This document shows positions 24,931 through 34,550 of a stretch of 64,000 nucleotides of DNA, one piece after another. Origin of the DNA: Pseudomonadota bacterium (GTDB lineage Bacteria; Pseudomonadota; Gammaproteobacteria; Burkholderiales; Ferrovaceae). The number at the start of each line of letters is the position of its first letter. The first letter of the stretch is position 1. The notes under the pieces were generated by a model. The model was not told the DNA's origin and made no database searches. It was given only the letters and a program-made list of their open reading frames with translations. Made by a program: the position numbers and the translations under genes. The stretch is taken from the NCBI GenBank assembly GCA_028873535.1, contig JAGWIJ010000003.1, positions 1 to 64,000 of the forward strand. Direction: 5' to 3'.

Positions 24931-27900
24931 ATGACAACGATATCCGATAAGTTTTGGCGCCAGTTGCTGCTGGGCCTGGTGGTGATGGCATGCTTCGGCC
25001 CCCTTCGGTCGTTCGCGTCATGCGCCGCTCCGGCCAACGCCATCGAGGCCGAGAACTGCCTGCCCGGCAACCCGTACACGCAGTGGGACATTCCCACGGC
25101 GGACATGGGTGACCCGACCATCCAGGGTTTCGCGACGGACATCAGCATCAACCAGGGCGGGACCATCAACTTCAAGGTCAACACGCCGGCATCCGCGTGG
25201 ACGCTGGACATCTACCGCCTGGGCTACTACGCGGGCCTGGGCGCGCGCAAGGTTGCATCGCTGGCGCCATCTGTCCGGCTTCCGCAGAGCCAGCCGGCGT
25301 GTCTGGTCGACCAGCCCACCTTGCTGACGGACTGCGGCAACTGGGCCGTGTCGGCTTCCTGGGTCGTGCCAGCCAATGCGACCTCGGGCGTCTACATCGG
25401 CAAGCTGACCCGGACCGACACCGGCGGCACCAGCCACATGATCTTCATCGTGCGCAATGACGCCAGCCATTCCGATGTGCTGTTCCAGACCTCCGACCCC
25501 AGCTGGCAGGCGTACAACCACTTCTCGCCCGATTTCTACGATTGCATGAACACGGCCAACTGCCGTGGCTACAAGCTCAGCTACAACCGTCCGTTCACGA
25601 CCCGCTCGGTGGAGCCTGAGACCTGGGTGTTCAACGCGGAATTCCCGATGATCAAGTGGCTCGAGGCGAACGGCTACGACGTGACCTACTTTGCGGGCGT
25701 CGACACCGACCGCAGCGGTGCCCTGCTCAAGAACCATAAGCTGGTGCTGTCCAACGGCCACGACGAGTACTGGTCCGGCGGCCAGCGCGCCAGTGTCGAG
25801 GCGGCGATCGCAGCGGGCGTGAACTTCGCTGCCTTCAGCGCCAATACCAGCTACTGGAAGACGCGCTGGGAAAGCGCGATCGACGGATCGGGATCGCCCT
25901 ACCGGACCCTGGTCTGCTACAAGGAGACCTGGGCCAACGCGCGCATTGATCCACTGGCTCCCGGCACCTGGACCGGCACCTGGCGCGATCCGCGCTTCAG
26001 CCCGTCTGGCGATGGCGGTCGTCCCGAAAACGCATTCCTCGGTTCACAAACCATCGTTGCCGGACCGAATCTCGGCGACCTGATCGTTCCGCAGGCAGAC
26101 GGCAAGCTGCGCTTCTGGCGCAATACCTCGGTGGCGCGCCTTGCCACAGGCCAGGCGGCAACCCTGTCGTCGGGCATCCTGTCTTCCGAGCTGGACAGCG
26201 ACGTCGACAACGGCCAGCGCCCCGCGGGCCTGATGCACCTGACGACCACCAACGTGACCTCGGATCAGGTCCTGCTGGACTTCGGCAACACGGTGGGAAC
26301 GCGCAGCATCGTCCACAACGCCACGCTCTATCGCAATGCCAGCGGCGCGCGCGTGTTCGCGTCGGGGTCCTACAACTGGGCATGGGGACTGGACGCCGAT
26401 CATGATCGCAGCAACCTGGGGGCGATCGTCGATCCCAACATGCAGCAGGCGACGGTCAACCTGTTCGCCGACATGGGTGTGCAGCCGCAGACCCTGCAGC
26501 CTGGCCTGGTCGCCGCCAGCGCGTCGACCGATGTCACGCCGCCCACTTCGCTGATCGTGAGCCCGGCGTCGGGCGCGATCCTCACCGGCGACGTGCCGGT
26601 CACGGTCACCGGCACGGCCTCCGACCTCGGCGGCGGGGTGGTCGCCGGGGTCGAGGTCTCGACCGACGGCGGATCGAGCTGGCATCCGGCCAGCGGTCGC
26701 GAGAGCTGGACCTACGCCTGGACGCCCACCATGGCCGGCAGCATCACGGTGCTGTCGCGCGCGGTCGACGACAGCGGCAACCTCGAAACCCCGGGGGCCG
26801 GTGCCAAGCTGACCGTCAGCGGCACGTCCTTCCTGAGCATCTTCCCGGTCAATGCCACGCCCGCCAATCCGGACGTCGGCGCTGACGCGTCGGTCGAACT
26901 CGGGGTCCGCTTCGTCGCCGACTACAACGGCTTCATCAAGGGCATCCGGTTCTACAAGGCGGCTGCCAACACCGGAACGCACATGGGCAATCTGTGGACC
27001 AGCAGCGGGACCTTGCTGGCCACGGCGACATTCAGCGCTGAGACAGCCTCCGGCTGGCAGCAGGTGCTGTTCGCGACACCCGTTGCGATCACTGCGGGCA
27101 CCACCTATGTGGCGTCCTACCATGCGGGCGCCGGACACTACAGCGGTGACGCCAACCGCTTCATCGGCAACGGTTTCGACAACGCGCCCCTGCATGCACT
27201 CGGTACCGACGCCACCGGCTCCAACGGTGTCTACACCTACGGCGCGAGCAGCCTCTTCCCGAGCCAGAGCTATTCCGGCACCAACTACTGGGTGGACGTC
27301 GTCTACAGTTCGACCGACATGCCGACCGCGCCGCTGGGCTCCATCGCCGTGACGCCGGCGACCGCCAGCGTCACGGCCGGCGGCGCAACGCAGCAGTTCA
27401 GTGCCACGGGCACGTTCACCGATGGCAGCACCCTGGACATTACGCAGAAGGTGAGCTGGGCGTCCTCCAATGTCGCGGCTGCCACCATCAGCAGCGCTGG
27501 TCTGGTCACGCCGGTCGCCACCGGGACGAGCAACATCACGGCCACCATGTCCGGCAAGACCGGCAGCGCCAGCCTCACGGTGCAGCCGGCAGCGCTGTCG
27601 ATCACGACCACGGCGCTGCCGGGCGGATCGGTGGCGGCGCCTTACACATCCGCGCTCGCCGCATCGGGTGGCACTGCGCCCTATAGCTGGTCGGTGTTTG
27701 CCGGTACGCTTCCGCCGGGACTGAGCCTGAATGCCGGCACGGGCGTGATTGCCGGAACGCCCACGGTGGTCGGCAGCACCAGCTTCACCGTGATGGCCAC
27801 CGACAGCAGTGCGGCCAAGGCTTCGATCACGCGCTCGCTCAGCATCACCATTGCCGCGCCGGCCGGGTCGGTGTGGCCTGCCACCGCGGTTCCGGCCACG

Positions 27901-29112
27901 CCGGATGCGGGTGCCGACGGGTCTGCAGAACTCGGCATGAAGTTCCGCTCCGACGTTGCCGGCTATATCAACGGGGTGCGCTTCTACAAGGCTGCCACCA
28001 ATACCGGCACCCACGTCGGCAACCTCTGGTCGCTGACGGGGACCCTGCTGGCCAGCGCGACCTTCACGGCCGAGACGGCCTCCGGCTGGCAACAGGTCAA
28101 TTTCGCCAAACCGGTCGCGATTGCCGCCAATACCGTGTACCTCGTCTCGTATCACGCCGTGGCAGGACACTACAGCTACGGCTCGGGCTACTTCACCGGC
28201 AAGGGTGTCGACAATCCGCCGCTGCATGCGCTGGCCGATGGTGTCTCGGGCGGCAACGGCGTCTACAGCTACGGCTCGGGCAGCGTCTTTCCCAGCCAGA
28301 CCTACGCAGCGAACAATTACTGGGTCGATGTGGCCTTTGGCACCAACCCGCCCGCCCTGACGTTCACGCCACCCACCCTGGCGACGGGCCTGACCGGCAT
28401 CGCCTACTCGGCGACCCTGTCGGCTGCGGGCGGCACGGCGCCCTACACCTGGAGCCTTGCCTCCGGCGCGCTGCCCGCCGGACTGAGCCTGAACGCCAGC
28501 ACCGGCGTGATCTCGGGTACGCCGACCGCCGCGGGCACTTTCGGCTTCAGCGTCAAGGTGGTCGATGCGTCGGCGAGCCCGCAAACGGTCACGGCAGCGT
28601 TGACGCTCACGGTCGCTGCCAGTGGCGGCGTCTCGCTGTGGCCCGGCACGACGGTCCCAGCTGTGGTCGACGTGGGCGCGGACAGTCCGGTTGAACTCGG
28701 GGTCAGGTTCAAGTCCGACTCCACCGGCCATATCGCCAGCATCCGCTTCTACAAGTCGGCCGCGAATACCGGCACGCACGTAGCCAACCTGTGGTCGAGC
28801 ACCGGGGCCCTGCTGGCCACGGCCACCTTCACCGGCGAGACCGCGTCAGGCTGGCAGCAGGTCAACTTCGCCACGCCGGTGGCAATCAGCGCAGGCGCCG
28901 TGTATGTCGCGTCCTACCACACCAACGTCGGCCACTATGCCGACAACAACGGCTACTTCAGTGGTGCGGGCTACGACAGCGCGCCCCTGCATGCACTGGC
29001 GGATGGCGTGTCGGGTGCCAACGGCGTGTACGCTTATGGCAGCAACAGCAGCTACCCGAGCTCCGGTTACCAGGGTTCGAACTACTGGATCGACGTGGTT
29101 TTCACGCCCTGA
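24931..29112 (+). CDS. Large secreted multidomain protein: dimethylformamidase-beta-like domain plus three DUF4082 and Ig-like domains
   Basis: This 1393-residue protein starts at ATG 24931 (GGAG six bases upstream) with a signal peptide (LLLGLVVMACFGPLRSFAS, cleavage near residue 30). Residues about 50-525 match the N,N-dimethylformamidase beta-subunit-like domain (YRLGYYAGLGARK, SNGHDEYWSGGQR, FFAFS-type core). Next are an Ig-like domain (about 535-631), DUF4082 (634-792), a Big_2-type Ig domain (797-887), a putative-Ig He_PIG domain (889-977), DUF4082 (979-1137), He_PIG (1143-1231) and DUF4082 (1233-1393). There is no PEP-CTERM or other anchor, so it is probably released or bound to EPS. 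It lies opposite to all surrounding EPS genes. Enzymatic activity is unproven; an amide-hydrolase-related or sugar-binding role is possible. Confidence 0.8.
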   Translation: MTTISDKFWRQLLLGLVVMACFGPLRSFASCAAPANAIEAENCLPGNPYTQWDIPTADMGDPTIQGFATDISINQGGTINFKVNTPASAWTLDIYRLGYYAGLGARKVASLAPSVRLPQSQPACLVDQPTLLTDCGNWAVSASWVVPANATSGVYIGKLTRTDTGGTSHMIFIVRNDASHSDVLFQTSDPSWQAYNHFSPDFYDCMNTANCRGYKLSYNRPFTTRSVEPETWVFNAEFPMIKWLEANGYDVTYFAGVDTDRSGALLKNHKLVLSNGHDEYWSGGQRASVEAAIAAGVNFAAFSANTSYWKTRWESAIDGSGSPYRTLVCYKETWANARIDPLAPGTWTGTWRDPRFSPSGDGGRPENAFLGSQTIVAGPNLGDLIVPQADGKLRFWRNTSVARLATGQAATLSSGILSSELDSDVDNGQRPAGLMHLTTTNVTSDQVLLDFGNTVGTRSIVHNATLYRNASGARVFASGSYNWAWGLDADHDRSNLGAIVDPNMQQATVNLFADMGVQPQTLQPGLVAASASTDVTPPTSLIVSPASGAILTGDVPVTVTGTASDLGGGVVAGVEVSTDGGSSWHPASGRESWTYAWTPTMAGSITVLSRAVDDSGNLETPGAGAKLTVSGTSFLSIFPVNATPANPDVGADASVELGVRFVADYNGFIKGIRFYKAAANTGTHMGNLWTSSGTLLATATFSAETASGWQQVLFATPVAITAGTTYVASYHAGAGHYSGDANRFIGNGFDNAPLHALGTDATGSNGVYTYGASSLFPSQSYSGTNYWVDVVYSSTDMPTAPLGSIAVTPATASVTAGGATQQFSATGTFTDGSTLDITQKVSWASSNVAAATISSAGLVTPVATGTSNITATMSGKTGSASLTVQPAALSITTTALPGGSVAAPYTSALAASGGTAPYSWSVFAGTLPPGLSLNAGTGVIAGTPTVVGSTSFTVMATDSSAAKASITRSLSITIAAPAGSVWPATAVPATPDAGADGSAELGMKFRSDVAGYINGVRFYKAATNTGTHVGNLWSLTGTLLASATFTAETASGWQQVNFAKPVAIAANTVYLVSYHAVAGHYSYGSGYFTGKGVDNPPLHALADGVSGGNGVYSYGSGSVFPSQTYAANNYWVDVAFGTNPPALTFTPPTLATGLTGIAYSATLSAAGGTAPYTWSLASGALPAGLSLNASTGVISGTPTAAGTFGFSVKVVDASASPQTVTAALTLTVAASGGVSLWPGTTVPAVVDVGADSPVELGVRFKSDSTGHIASIRFYKSAANTGTHVANLWSSTGALLATATFTGETASGWQQVNFATPVAISAGAVYVASYHTNVGHYADNNGYFSGAGYDSAPLHALADGVSGANGVYAYGSNSSYPSSGYQGSNYWIDVVFTP
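26833..27312 (+). repeat. DUF4082 repeat 1 of 3
   Basis: First copy of a domain of about 160 residues inside the 1393-residue protein, beginning FPVNATPANPDVGADAS and including FYKAAANTGTHMGNLW and the ending NYWVDVVY. It shares about two thirds of its residues with the later copies at 27868 and 28630; the nucleotide identity in the TGTHxGNLW to ASGWQQV stretch is high, which suggests duplication within the gene. Confidence 0.75.
27868..28344 (+). repeat. DUF4082 repeat 2 of 3
   Basis: Second copy, beginning VWPATAVPATPDAGADGS with FYKAATNTGTHVGNLW, ETASGWQQVNFAKPVAI and NYWVDVAF. It is closer to copy 3 than to copy 1 (for example ALADGVSGGNGVYSYGS against ALADGVSGANGVYAYGS). It is flanked on both sides by He_PIG-type Ig domains. 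Confidence 0.75.
28630..29109 (+). repeat. DUF4082 repeat 3 of 3
   Basis: Third copy, beginning LWPGTTVPAVVDVGADSP with FYKSAANTGTHVANLW and ending at the C-terminus NYWIDVVFTP. The protein stops directly at the end of this domain, so no anchor or sorting signal follows. Confidence 0.75.
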
Positions 29113-29185
29113 AAGGGGCAGGCGGCCTGTCGGCAGTCAACCCGGATCCGGGCCAGGGGCGGCGCCGGGAGGGCTTCGCCCCTTT
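29112..29185 (+). terminator. Weak candidate terminator between convergent genes
   Basis: AAAGGGGC at 29112-29119 is the exact complement of GCCCCTTT at 29178-29185, and a tighter hairpin GGGC-TTC-GCCC lies at 29171-29181 followed by CTTTGCTTT. The T-run is broken, so termination strength is uncertain. It sits between the convergent ends of the 1393-residue protein and the XrtA-associated ATPase. Confidence 0.35.
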
Positions 29186-29261
29186 GCTTTGGCATGGTGC
29201 CGCACTGGAATCCTTGCGTGAACCGGCGCCGGGGCCTGGCCCGGTGGTCCGCGGTTGAAGC

Positions 29262-30368
29262 TCAGGCCAGGCGTGACGAGCCGGGCTTGCTCACAGCGGG
29301 TGCCACAGCCTCGTCGGCAACCGTCCCGGCTGGAGCGGGGGGCGTCGCGGCAGAGGCACCGGCCGCCAGCAGGTCGACACGGTTCTGCAGCGCGATCAGT
29401 GCGGACTCGAGCTCGGACACGCGGCGGACCAGCCTGGCCGGAGTGGAATCGCCACTGCGCGCATCGCCAGCGCCACGCGTGTTTCTGCTGCCGCCAGCGC
29501 CCGCCGCTGCGCCGGCGGCGGCATTCGCGGCCGGCGCAGCGTCATGCTGCTCGAGCCCGAATTCCTTCGACTGTTCCGCAGCCACTTCTTCCACGCTCGC
29601 AGACTCGATCTGGTGCACGTCCTCGAGGAATGCATACAGCATCAGGCGATTGCACAGCATGTTGATCTGGCGCGGAATCCCGCCAGTCGCCTGGTAGATC
29701 GCGGTGAAGGCGTCGGCACTGAATGCGGGATCGTCGTGCCAGCCTGCCGTGACCAGGCGGTGCTCGATGTACGCGCGCGTCTCACCCGCGTCCAGGGGCC
29801 CCAGATGACAGGATGCGATGACGCGCTGACGCAACTGCTCCATGTGCTCCGCCTGCATGGTGTCGCGGAACTCGGGCTGGCCAACGAGGAAGCTCTGCAA
29901 CAGGGACTTTTCGCCGATCTGGAAATTCGACACCATGCGCAGCTCTTCGAGGGCGCTGGCGCCCAGGTTCTGGGCCTCGTCCACCAGCAGCAGGGCACGT
30001 TTGCCCTGCGCCTGCTGCTCGGCCAGGAAGGCCTCGAGGCGTTGCAGGATCGTCGCCTTGCTGATCCGATCGGTGGTGAGTCCGAAGGCCGTCGCGATCA
30101 TGCGCAGCATGTCGTCGCCCCCTACCTGGGTGCTGACCAGTTGCGCCACCACCAGCTGCTCGGCATCGAGATGGCGGCGCAGGCTGCGGATCAAGGTGGT
30201 CTTGCCGGCGCCGACGTCACCGGTGACGACGATGAAGCCTTCGCCCTGGTTGACCCCGTATTTCAGGTAGGCGAGCGCGCGGTTGTGCACCTTGCTGCCG
30301 AAATAGAAGGCCGGGTCCGGCGTAAGCTGGAAGGGCTTGCTGTGCAGGCCGAAATGGCTCTCGTACAT
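29262..30368 (-). CDS. XrtA-associated AAA ATPase (GspA/ExeA-like)
   Basis: A 368-residue P-loop ATPase: MYESHFGLHSKPFQLTPDP at the start, Walker A GDVGAGKT at 50-57, Walker B LLLVDEAQNL (Asp130/Glu131) and sensor region GGIPRQINMLCNRL. This is the TIGR03015-like ATPase found beside the tyrosine kinase in PEP-CTERM/EPS loci and related to ExeA. After about residue 275 comes an Ala/Gly-rich linker and a short coiled-coil segment (LVRRVSELESALIALQNRVDLL). Its proposed role is energy-dependent control of EPS assembly; the mechanism is unknown. It follows the outer-membrane protein gene by eight bases. Confidence 0.87.
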   Translation of the reverse strand: MYESHFGLHSKPFQLTPDPAFYFGSKVHNRALAYLKYGVNQGEGFIVVTGDVGAGKTTLIRSLRRHLDAEQLVVAQLVSTQVGGDDMLRMIATAFGLTTDRISKATILQRLEAFLAEQQAQGKRALLLVDEAQNLGASALEELRMVSNFQIGEKSLLQSFLVGQPEFRDTMQAEHMEQLRQRVIASCHLGPLDAGETRAYIEHRLVTAGWHDDPAFSADAFTAIYQATGGIPRQINMLCNRLMLYAFLEDVHQIESASVEEVAAEQSKEFGLEQHDAAPAANAAAGAAAGAGGSRNTRGAGDARSGDSTPARLVRRVSELESALIALQNRVDLLAAGASAATPPAPAGTVADEAVAPAVSKPGSSRLA

Positions 30369-30376
30369 GGTGCAGT

Positions 30377-31924
30377 CTAGAACAGCTGGCTCAGCGAGAC
30401 GCGCACGGAGTTCTCCAGGTATGCGCTGTTCGCGTCGGTGGAGGTCCTCTGCAGGCGGCGGAACTCCAGCGCAGCCCTGGCATCCGGTGACAGGCGGAGA
30501 AACGCGCCCAAGGTGAAGGTCAACTGCCGGTCGACCTGCGCGATATCGCTGAAGTCGAAGCGGCTGAGGTTGAGGCTGGACGCGAGGGTCAGGCGAGGTG
30601 CGGTGCGAATGCCGAGGCTCACGCCGGCACCGTCGGTACGGATGCGCCGGCTTACCGCGAAATCGGCCGCGCCGGCAGCAAGGGTGTTGTCGAGCGCCTG
30701 GCGGATCTCGTCGTAGATCGCGAGCAGTGCCGTGGACTTGCCGCTGTTGTAGCCGAGCTTGGCCTCGAAGCGCTTGTCCAGGAAGGTGTTGGTGCTCAGG
30801 AAATTCGTCGGGTAGGCAAGGCTGGCGGGCAGTCCGCGGTCGTTGATCAGCTGGTGCGCAAGCTGGCCGCGCAAGGCCGGATCAGGCGTGGTCGGTGCCA
30901 GCAGCGTTTCCAGGAAACCCAGGGTGTCGGTCGTGGCGGGCAGGCCGAACGTCGACTGGGCCGTGGTGACGTCCTGATTGTAGGTCACGCGCGCGTAGGA
31001 GTTGCTCGCGTGGTGGATCAGGTCGAGGTCGTAGGTCGGACCGAATGGACGGTGGCCGACCGACAGCTCGGCGCTGCTCAGCGGCGTAGGCGACCATCGG
31101 ATCCCGGTGCTCCAGCGCCCCCCTTCGACCGTTCCTGTCTGACCTGCGAAGTCGAAACGTTCGGCACCGGCCTCGTTGAGCCACCGCAGAACGGGGTTGA
31201 CGCGCACATCCAGATGCGCAAGCGCATTCTGCGAGCGACTGGACTGGCTGCTGGCGAAATCAACCTGGTCGCGGTAAACGCTGAGGCCGGCGCTGGCCCG
31301 GCTTGCCGCGCTGCCGCTGTCGAGTTTGGCTTCGATGCGGTTGTCGTTGCTGTTGTATGCGCCACCGCCGCTTCCGGAATCCAGCACGCGATGCGTCAGG
31401 CGCAGTTCGCCGTTGCCTTCCCCGCCGATCCGGCCGGCAAGCACCGGGCTGAGCTGCCAGGTGCGTACGGTCGAGAGATTGGTCGTTGCATTGCTGCTGT
31501 CGACCGCCTGCGGTCCGAGCAGGGACGTGTTATCCCGGCTCACATCCGCGGCGGCGTCGATGGAGAGCAGCCGCGAGGCGGTCTCGGCGTGCGCATCCGA
31601 ATGCAGCAGGCTGTGGCTCTGATCGAGGTCGGTTCGCGAACGGTAAAGCAGATTCTGCAGCACGTAAAAGACGTGCGCGGCGGCCAGCGGTCCTGTTGCG
31701 ACCACATTCAGACTGGGAGCCACCTGGGTGAACGCGTCGCCACTGCCGTGCGGGCTCGGGACCAGCGCAACGTTGTCGCTGTAGCCAGTGGCCACCTCGA
31801 TCCCCGGTGTCCAGCGGATACCCTCCGCCCGCGCGGTCGGCGACATCAAGCACTGCAAAGCGGCGCTCGCAGCCAGCGCGCCCAGGCCCGCGCGCGCCCC
31901 GCTGCCCAGCCGTCTAGCCACCAT
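30377..31924 (-). CDS. PEP-CTERM/XrtA system-associated outer-membrane beta-barrel protein
   Basis: A 515-residue protein with a signal peptide (ALAASAALQCLMSPTARA, cleavage about residue 33) followed by WTPGIEVATGYSDNV and long alternating beta-strand patterns to the end SVRVSLSQLF, whose terminal Phe is the usual Bam-recognition residue. It fits the TIGR03016-like family placed between the tyrosine kinase and the ATPase in XrtA loci and probably serves as, or associates with, the outer-membrane secretion channel for EPS. ATG 31924 overlaps the kinase gene by 11 bases. Confidence 0.85.
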   Translation of the reverse strand: MVARRLGSGARAGLGALAASAALQCLMSPTARAEGIRWTPGIEVATGYSDNVALVPSPHGSGDAFTQVAPSLNVVATGPLAAAHVFYVLQNLLYRSRTDLDQSHSLLHSDAHAETASRLLSIDAAADVSRDNTSLLGPQAVDSSNATTNLSTVRTWQLSPVLAGRIGGEGNGELRLTHRVLDSGSGGGAYNSNDNRIEAKLDSGSAASRASAGLSVYRDQVDFASSQSSRSQNALAHLDVRVNPVLRWLNEAGAERFDFAGQTGTVEGGRWSTGIRWSPTPLSSAELSVGHRPFGPTYDLDLIHHASNSYARVTYNQDVTTAQSTFGLPATTDTLGFLETLLAPTTPDPALRGQLAHQLINDRGLPASLAYPTNFLSTNTFLDKRFEAKLGYNSGKSTALLAIYDEIRQALDNTLAAGAADFAVSRRIRTDGAGVSLGIRTAPRLTLASSLNLSRFDFSDIAQVDRQLTFTLGAFLRLSPDARAALEFRRLQRTSTDANSAYLENSVRVSLSQLF

Positions 31925-32810
31925 AGCTCCCGTAACCGTAGGGCTGGCTTGCCAGGTCGAGCGAGTGGCTCTTGTTCAACAGCAGATTGACGACGTCGCA
32001 CGACTCGATCAGTTCGAGCGCCTCGCCGACCGCACTCTGCGTGGTGTGGCCGGCTTCGACGACCACCACCACCTGCCCCATCTGGGTTGCCAGCACGCGC
32101 GACTCGTTGGTGATCAGCAGCGGGGGAGAATCGAAAATGATGATGCGGTCCGGGTAGCGCTGGGTCATGTCCTGCAACAAGCGGTGCATGGCGCCGCTGG
32201 CCAGCAGTTCGGTGGCGTTGGCACGGACGTTCCCCGCCGGAAGCACCGACAGCTTCTCGACATCGGTCTTGATCAGGACGTCGGCCATTTCCAGCGACTC
32301 GTCGAGGATCAGGTCCAGCAGCCCGCGCCCACCTTCGAGCCCGAGCAGATCGAGAATCGAGGGCTTTGCCACGTCGGCGTCGACCAGCAATACCGTATTG
32401 TCGAGTTCGCGTACGATGCTCATTGCGAGGTTCACGGCACAGAAGCTCTTGCCTTCGCCAGCCACGGCACTGGTCACCATCACCAGATTGCCGTTGCGCA
32501 GCGGCGGCACGTTCTTCTTGCCGAACGCGTTTTCCAGCAGGGGACGCTTGATGCGACGGAACTCCTCGGTCAGCTGACGGTTGGCGCCATCGGGCGTGAC
32601 CATGCCCAGGGCCTGCAGCCGGCCAAGATTGACGGTCCCGGCGCGCGCGGAATGACGCCGTGAGGGGCGCGCGGGCGCTGGCGCCGAGGACTCCGCCGGC
32701 GCTTCCGCCGTTGACGCGCGGACGTCGGCATCGCCAGATGCCGGTGGGTCCTCCGCCGGCATTTCCCGTTGAAGCCGGCGCGCGGCTCGTTCGATCAGAT
32801 CCAATTCCAT
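31914..32810 (-). CDS. epsG: XrtA-associated tyrosine autokinase (bacterial BY-kinase)
   Basis: A 298-residue cytoplasmic kinase: Walker A SAVAGEGKS at 114-122, Walker A-prime LLVDADVAKP at 141-150, Walker B RIIIFDSPP (Asp227), and a C-terminal Tyr cluster (Tyr291, 293 and 296) for autophosphorylation. The first 55 residues are Pro/Ala-rich. It belongs to the TIGR03018-like PEP-CTERM tyrosine kinases. It would cycle phosphorylation with the chain-length protein EpsF encoded just upstream to control polymer length and export. Confidence 0.88.
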   Translation of the reverse strand: MELDLIERAARRLQREMPAEDPPASGDADVRASTAEAPAESSAPAPARPSRRHSARAGTVNLGRLQALGMVTPDGANRQLTEEFRRIKRPLLENAFGKKNVPPLRNGNLVMVTSAVAGEGKSFCAVNLAMSIVRELDNTVLLVDADVAKPSILDLLGLEGGRGLLDLILDESLEMADVLIKTDVEKLSVLPAGNVRANATELLASGAMHRLLQDMTQRYPDRIIIFDSPPLLITNESRVLATQMGQVVVVVEAGHTTQSAVGEALELIESCDVVNLLLNKSHSLDLASQPYGYGSYGG

Positions 32811-32868
32811 CGACTCCCCTGCATGGCGCTCCCGACCCTCGCCGGGGTTTGCCAGTGCTGCATGATGA

Positions 32869-34503
32869 TCAGGCCGCGGCTATGCCGACCATCGTGACGA
32901 TTCCGATCAGCGCGGCATAGCAGCCGAACAAGCCCAGCACGACCATGCCGAACGCCATCCTGGTGTTCCACCCTGCCTGTTGCTTCCGGGCAGCGTGCAC
33001 CAGCGAGACCGTTCCCAGCACGGGACGGCGGGTCAGCTGGCGCAGCGCGCGCTCCGACTGGAAGCTCGGCCACACGCGGCTGAGGCCGATCGCCAATGCG
33101 ACGGCGCCGCCCAGCCCCAGCAGGAACACGAGCGAGATCAGCAACAGACGATTCGGGCCGGACGGGTGCAGCGGGACCCGGGGCGGCTCGACGATGCGGA
33201 AATCGATGCCACGCGAGGAACTGGCCATGTTCTCCGAAATCTGTTCCGACTCGCGGCGCTGCAGCAGCTTTTCGTAGTTGGCGCGATTGACCTCGTAGTC
33301 GCGGTTGAGCTGGGTCAGGTCCGCTTCGACCTGCGGCACCTGATCGGCCTGAGCGCGCAGTTCCGCGTAGCGTCGGCCGTATTCACCGACACGCGCGTTC
33401 AGCGTGGCGATCTGGGCTTCCTGGTCAGCGAGCGAAACCTTGAGTTGCTCCAGAACGGGATTGCGCTCCCGGTGCGCGCTGCTGCGCGTCCCGGCCGGCG
33501 CAGTTGCTGCGCGCCGGTCATCCTGCGCGTGTCGTGCGGCAGCACGCGAACGTTCGCGCTCGCGCTGCGCTTCGAGATTGGCCAGTGCGCGTTGCGCCGC
33601 CATGACGTCGGGATGTGCATCGGTGAACCTGAGGCGCAGCTGGTCGAGGCTGTCGCGCGCCTGCTCGATGCGGCTGTCCAGTGCCGGATCCACGCTCTCG
33701 CCAGACACGGACGCGGTCTCGCCCATCCGCAGGTCCCCGCTGACAGCCCCTTCACTTTGCGGCGGATCCGCGGGTTCGTCAGCCATCCGGCGCAGGACCG
33801 CTTCACGCGCGCTCTGCGCCTCGCGCAACTCGAGGCGGGCCTGGCGCAGCTGCGTATTGGCCTGGTCCAGGCGGCTGAAGTAGTCCTGCTTGTCACTGGG
33901 CATGACGCCCAGGTTCCGGCGTTTGAAGTTCTTGAGCGCGTTCTCGGCGGCGGCAAGCTTGGACTCGTAGCCGCGGATCTCGTCATCGATGAAACGCCGT
34001 GTCAGGTCCATGTCCTTGCGCCCGGCCCCCAGGCTGCTGGCCACGAACATGTCCAGCAGCGACTGGACAACCAGCTTGGCACGCGCCGGATCGCGATCGC
34101 GGTAGGCCACGGAATAGAGATTCTCGGTGCCCGCGCTCTTGAATTCGATGTGCGAGGCCAGCCTGTCGATGGCTTCGTCGCGTTCGACAGCACTCTTCAA
34201 CGTCGCGTCCATGCGCGTGATGTGGAGCACGCGCTCGAGGTTCGGACGGTTGATCAGGGTGCGGCTCATGACGGCGATCTGCTGGTCGAGCAGGGAATCC
34301 GCAGCAAGGCCGTTCATCAGCGGGTTCAGCATGGTGCGCGTGTCCACGAAGACGCGCGCCGTGGCGTTGTAGCTGTCGGGAACGAAGTACACGGAAACCC
34401 AGCCGATCAGGCAGATACCCCAGGCCAGCGCGGCAGCGTGCCATCGATATCGCCAGGCATCCCGGGCCGCGGTCAGCAGCTCCTCGACGATGTTGGCCCT
34501 CAT
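32869..34503 (-). CDS. epsF: XrtA system polysaccharide chain-length determinant (PCP, Wzz-like)
   Basis: A 544-residue inner-membrane protein: first helix about residues 20-42 (AALAWGICLIGWVSVYFV), Wzz domain (YNATARVFVDTRTML), a long periplasmic coiled coil (about 160-400, many Glu/Arg/Gln heptads), and the PCP signature FRIVEPPRVPLHPSGPNR just before the second helix (about 446-468), with a further hydrophobic segment at the end. It forms the periplasmic cage that sets chain length. ATG 34503 is used; a TTG 17 codons upstream would overlap EpsE. A 58-base gap precedes epsG. Confidence 0.87.
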   Translation of the reverse strand: MRANIVEELLTAARDAWRYRWHAAALAWGICLIGWVSVYFVPDSYNATARVFVDTRTMLNPLMNGLAADSLLDQQIAVMSRTLINRPNLERVLHITRMDATLKSAVERDEAIDRLASHIEFKSAGTENLYSVAYRDRDPARAKLVVQSLLDMFVASSLGAGRKDMDLTRRFIDDEIRGYESKLAAAENALKNFKRRNLGVMPSDKQDYFSRLDQANTQLRQARLELREAQSAREAVLRRMADEPADPPQSEGAVSGDLRMGETASVSGESVDPALDSRIEQARDSLDQLRLRFTDAHPDVMAAQRALANLEAQRERERSRAAARHAQDDRRAATAPAGTRSSAHRERNPVLEQLKVSLADQEAQIATLNARVGEYGRRYAELRAQADQVPQVEADLTQLNRDYEVNRANYEKLLQRRESEQISENMASSSRGIDFRIVEPPRVPLHPSGPNRLLLISLVFLLGLGGAVALAIGLSRVWPSFQSERALRQLTRRPVLGTVSLVHAARKQQAGWNTRMAFGMVVLGLFGCYAALIGIVTMVGIAAA

Positions 34504-34550
34504 GTCGGATTGCCCTGCAGGGCGCGTGCGGCGGTCATTCTGCAGTACCC

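Noticed and set aside
26044-28779. A 911-codon antisense open frame inside the DUF4082 protein gene
   Set aside because: Composition is Arg/Gly/Ala/His-rich with no motif; the sense strand has a signal peptide and repeated domains.
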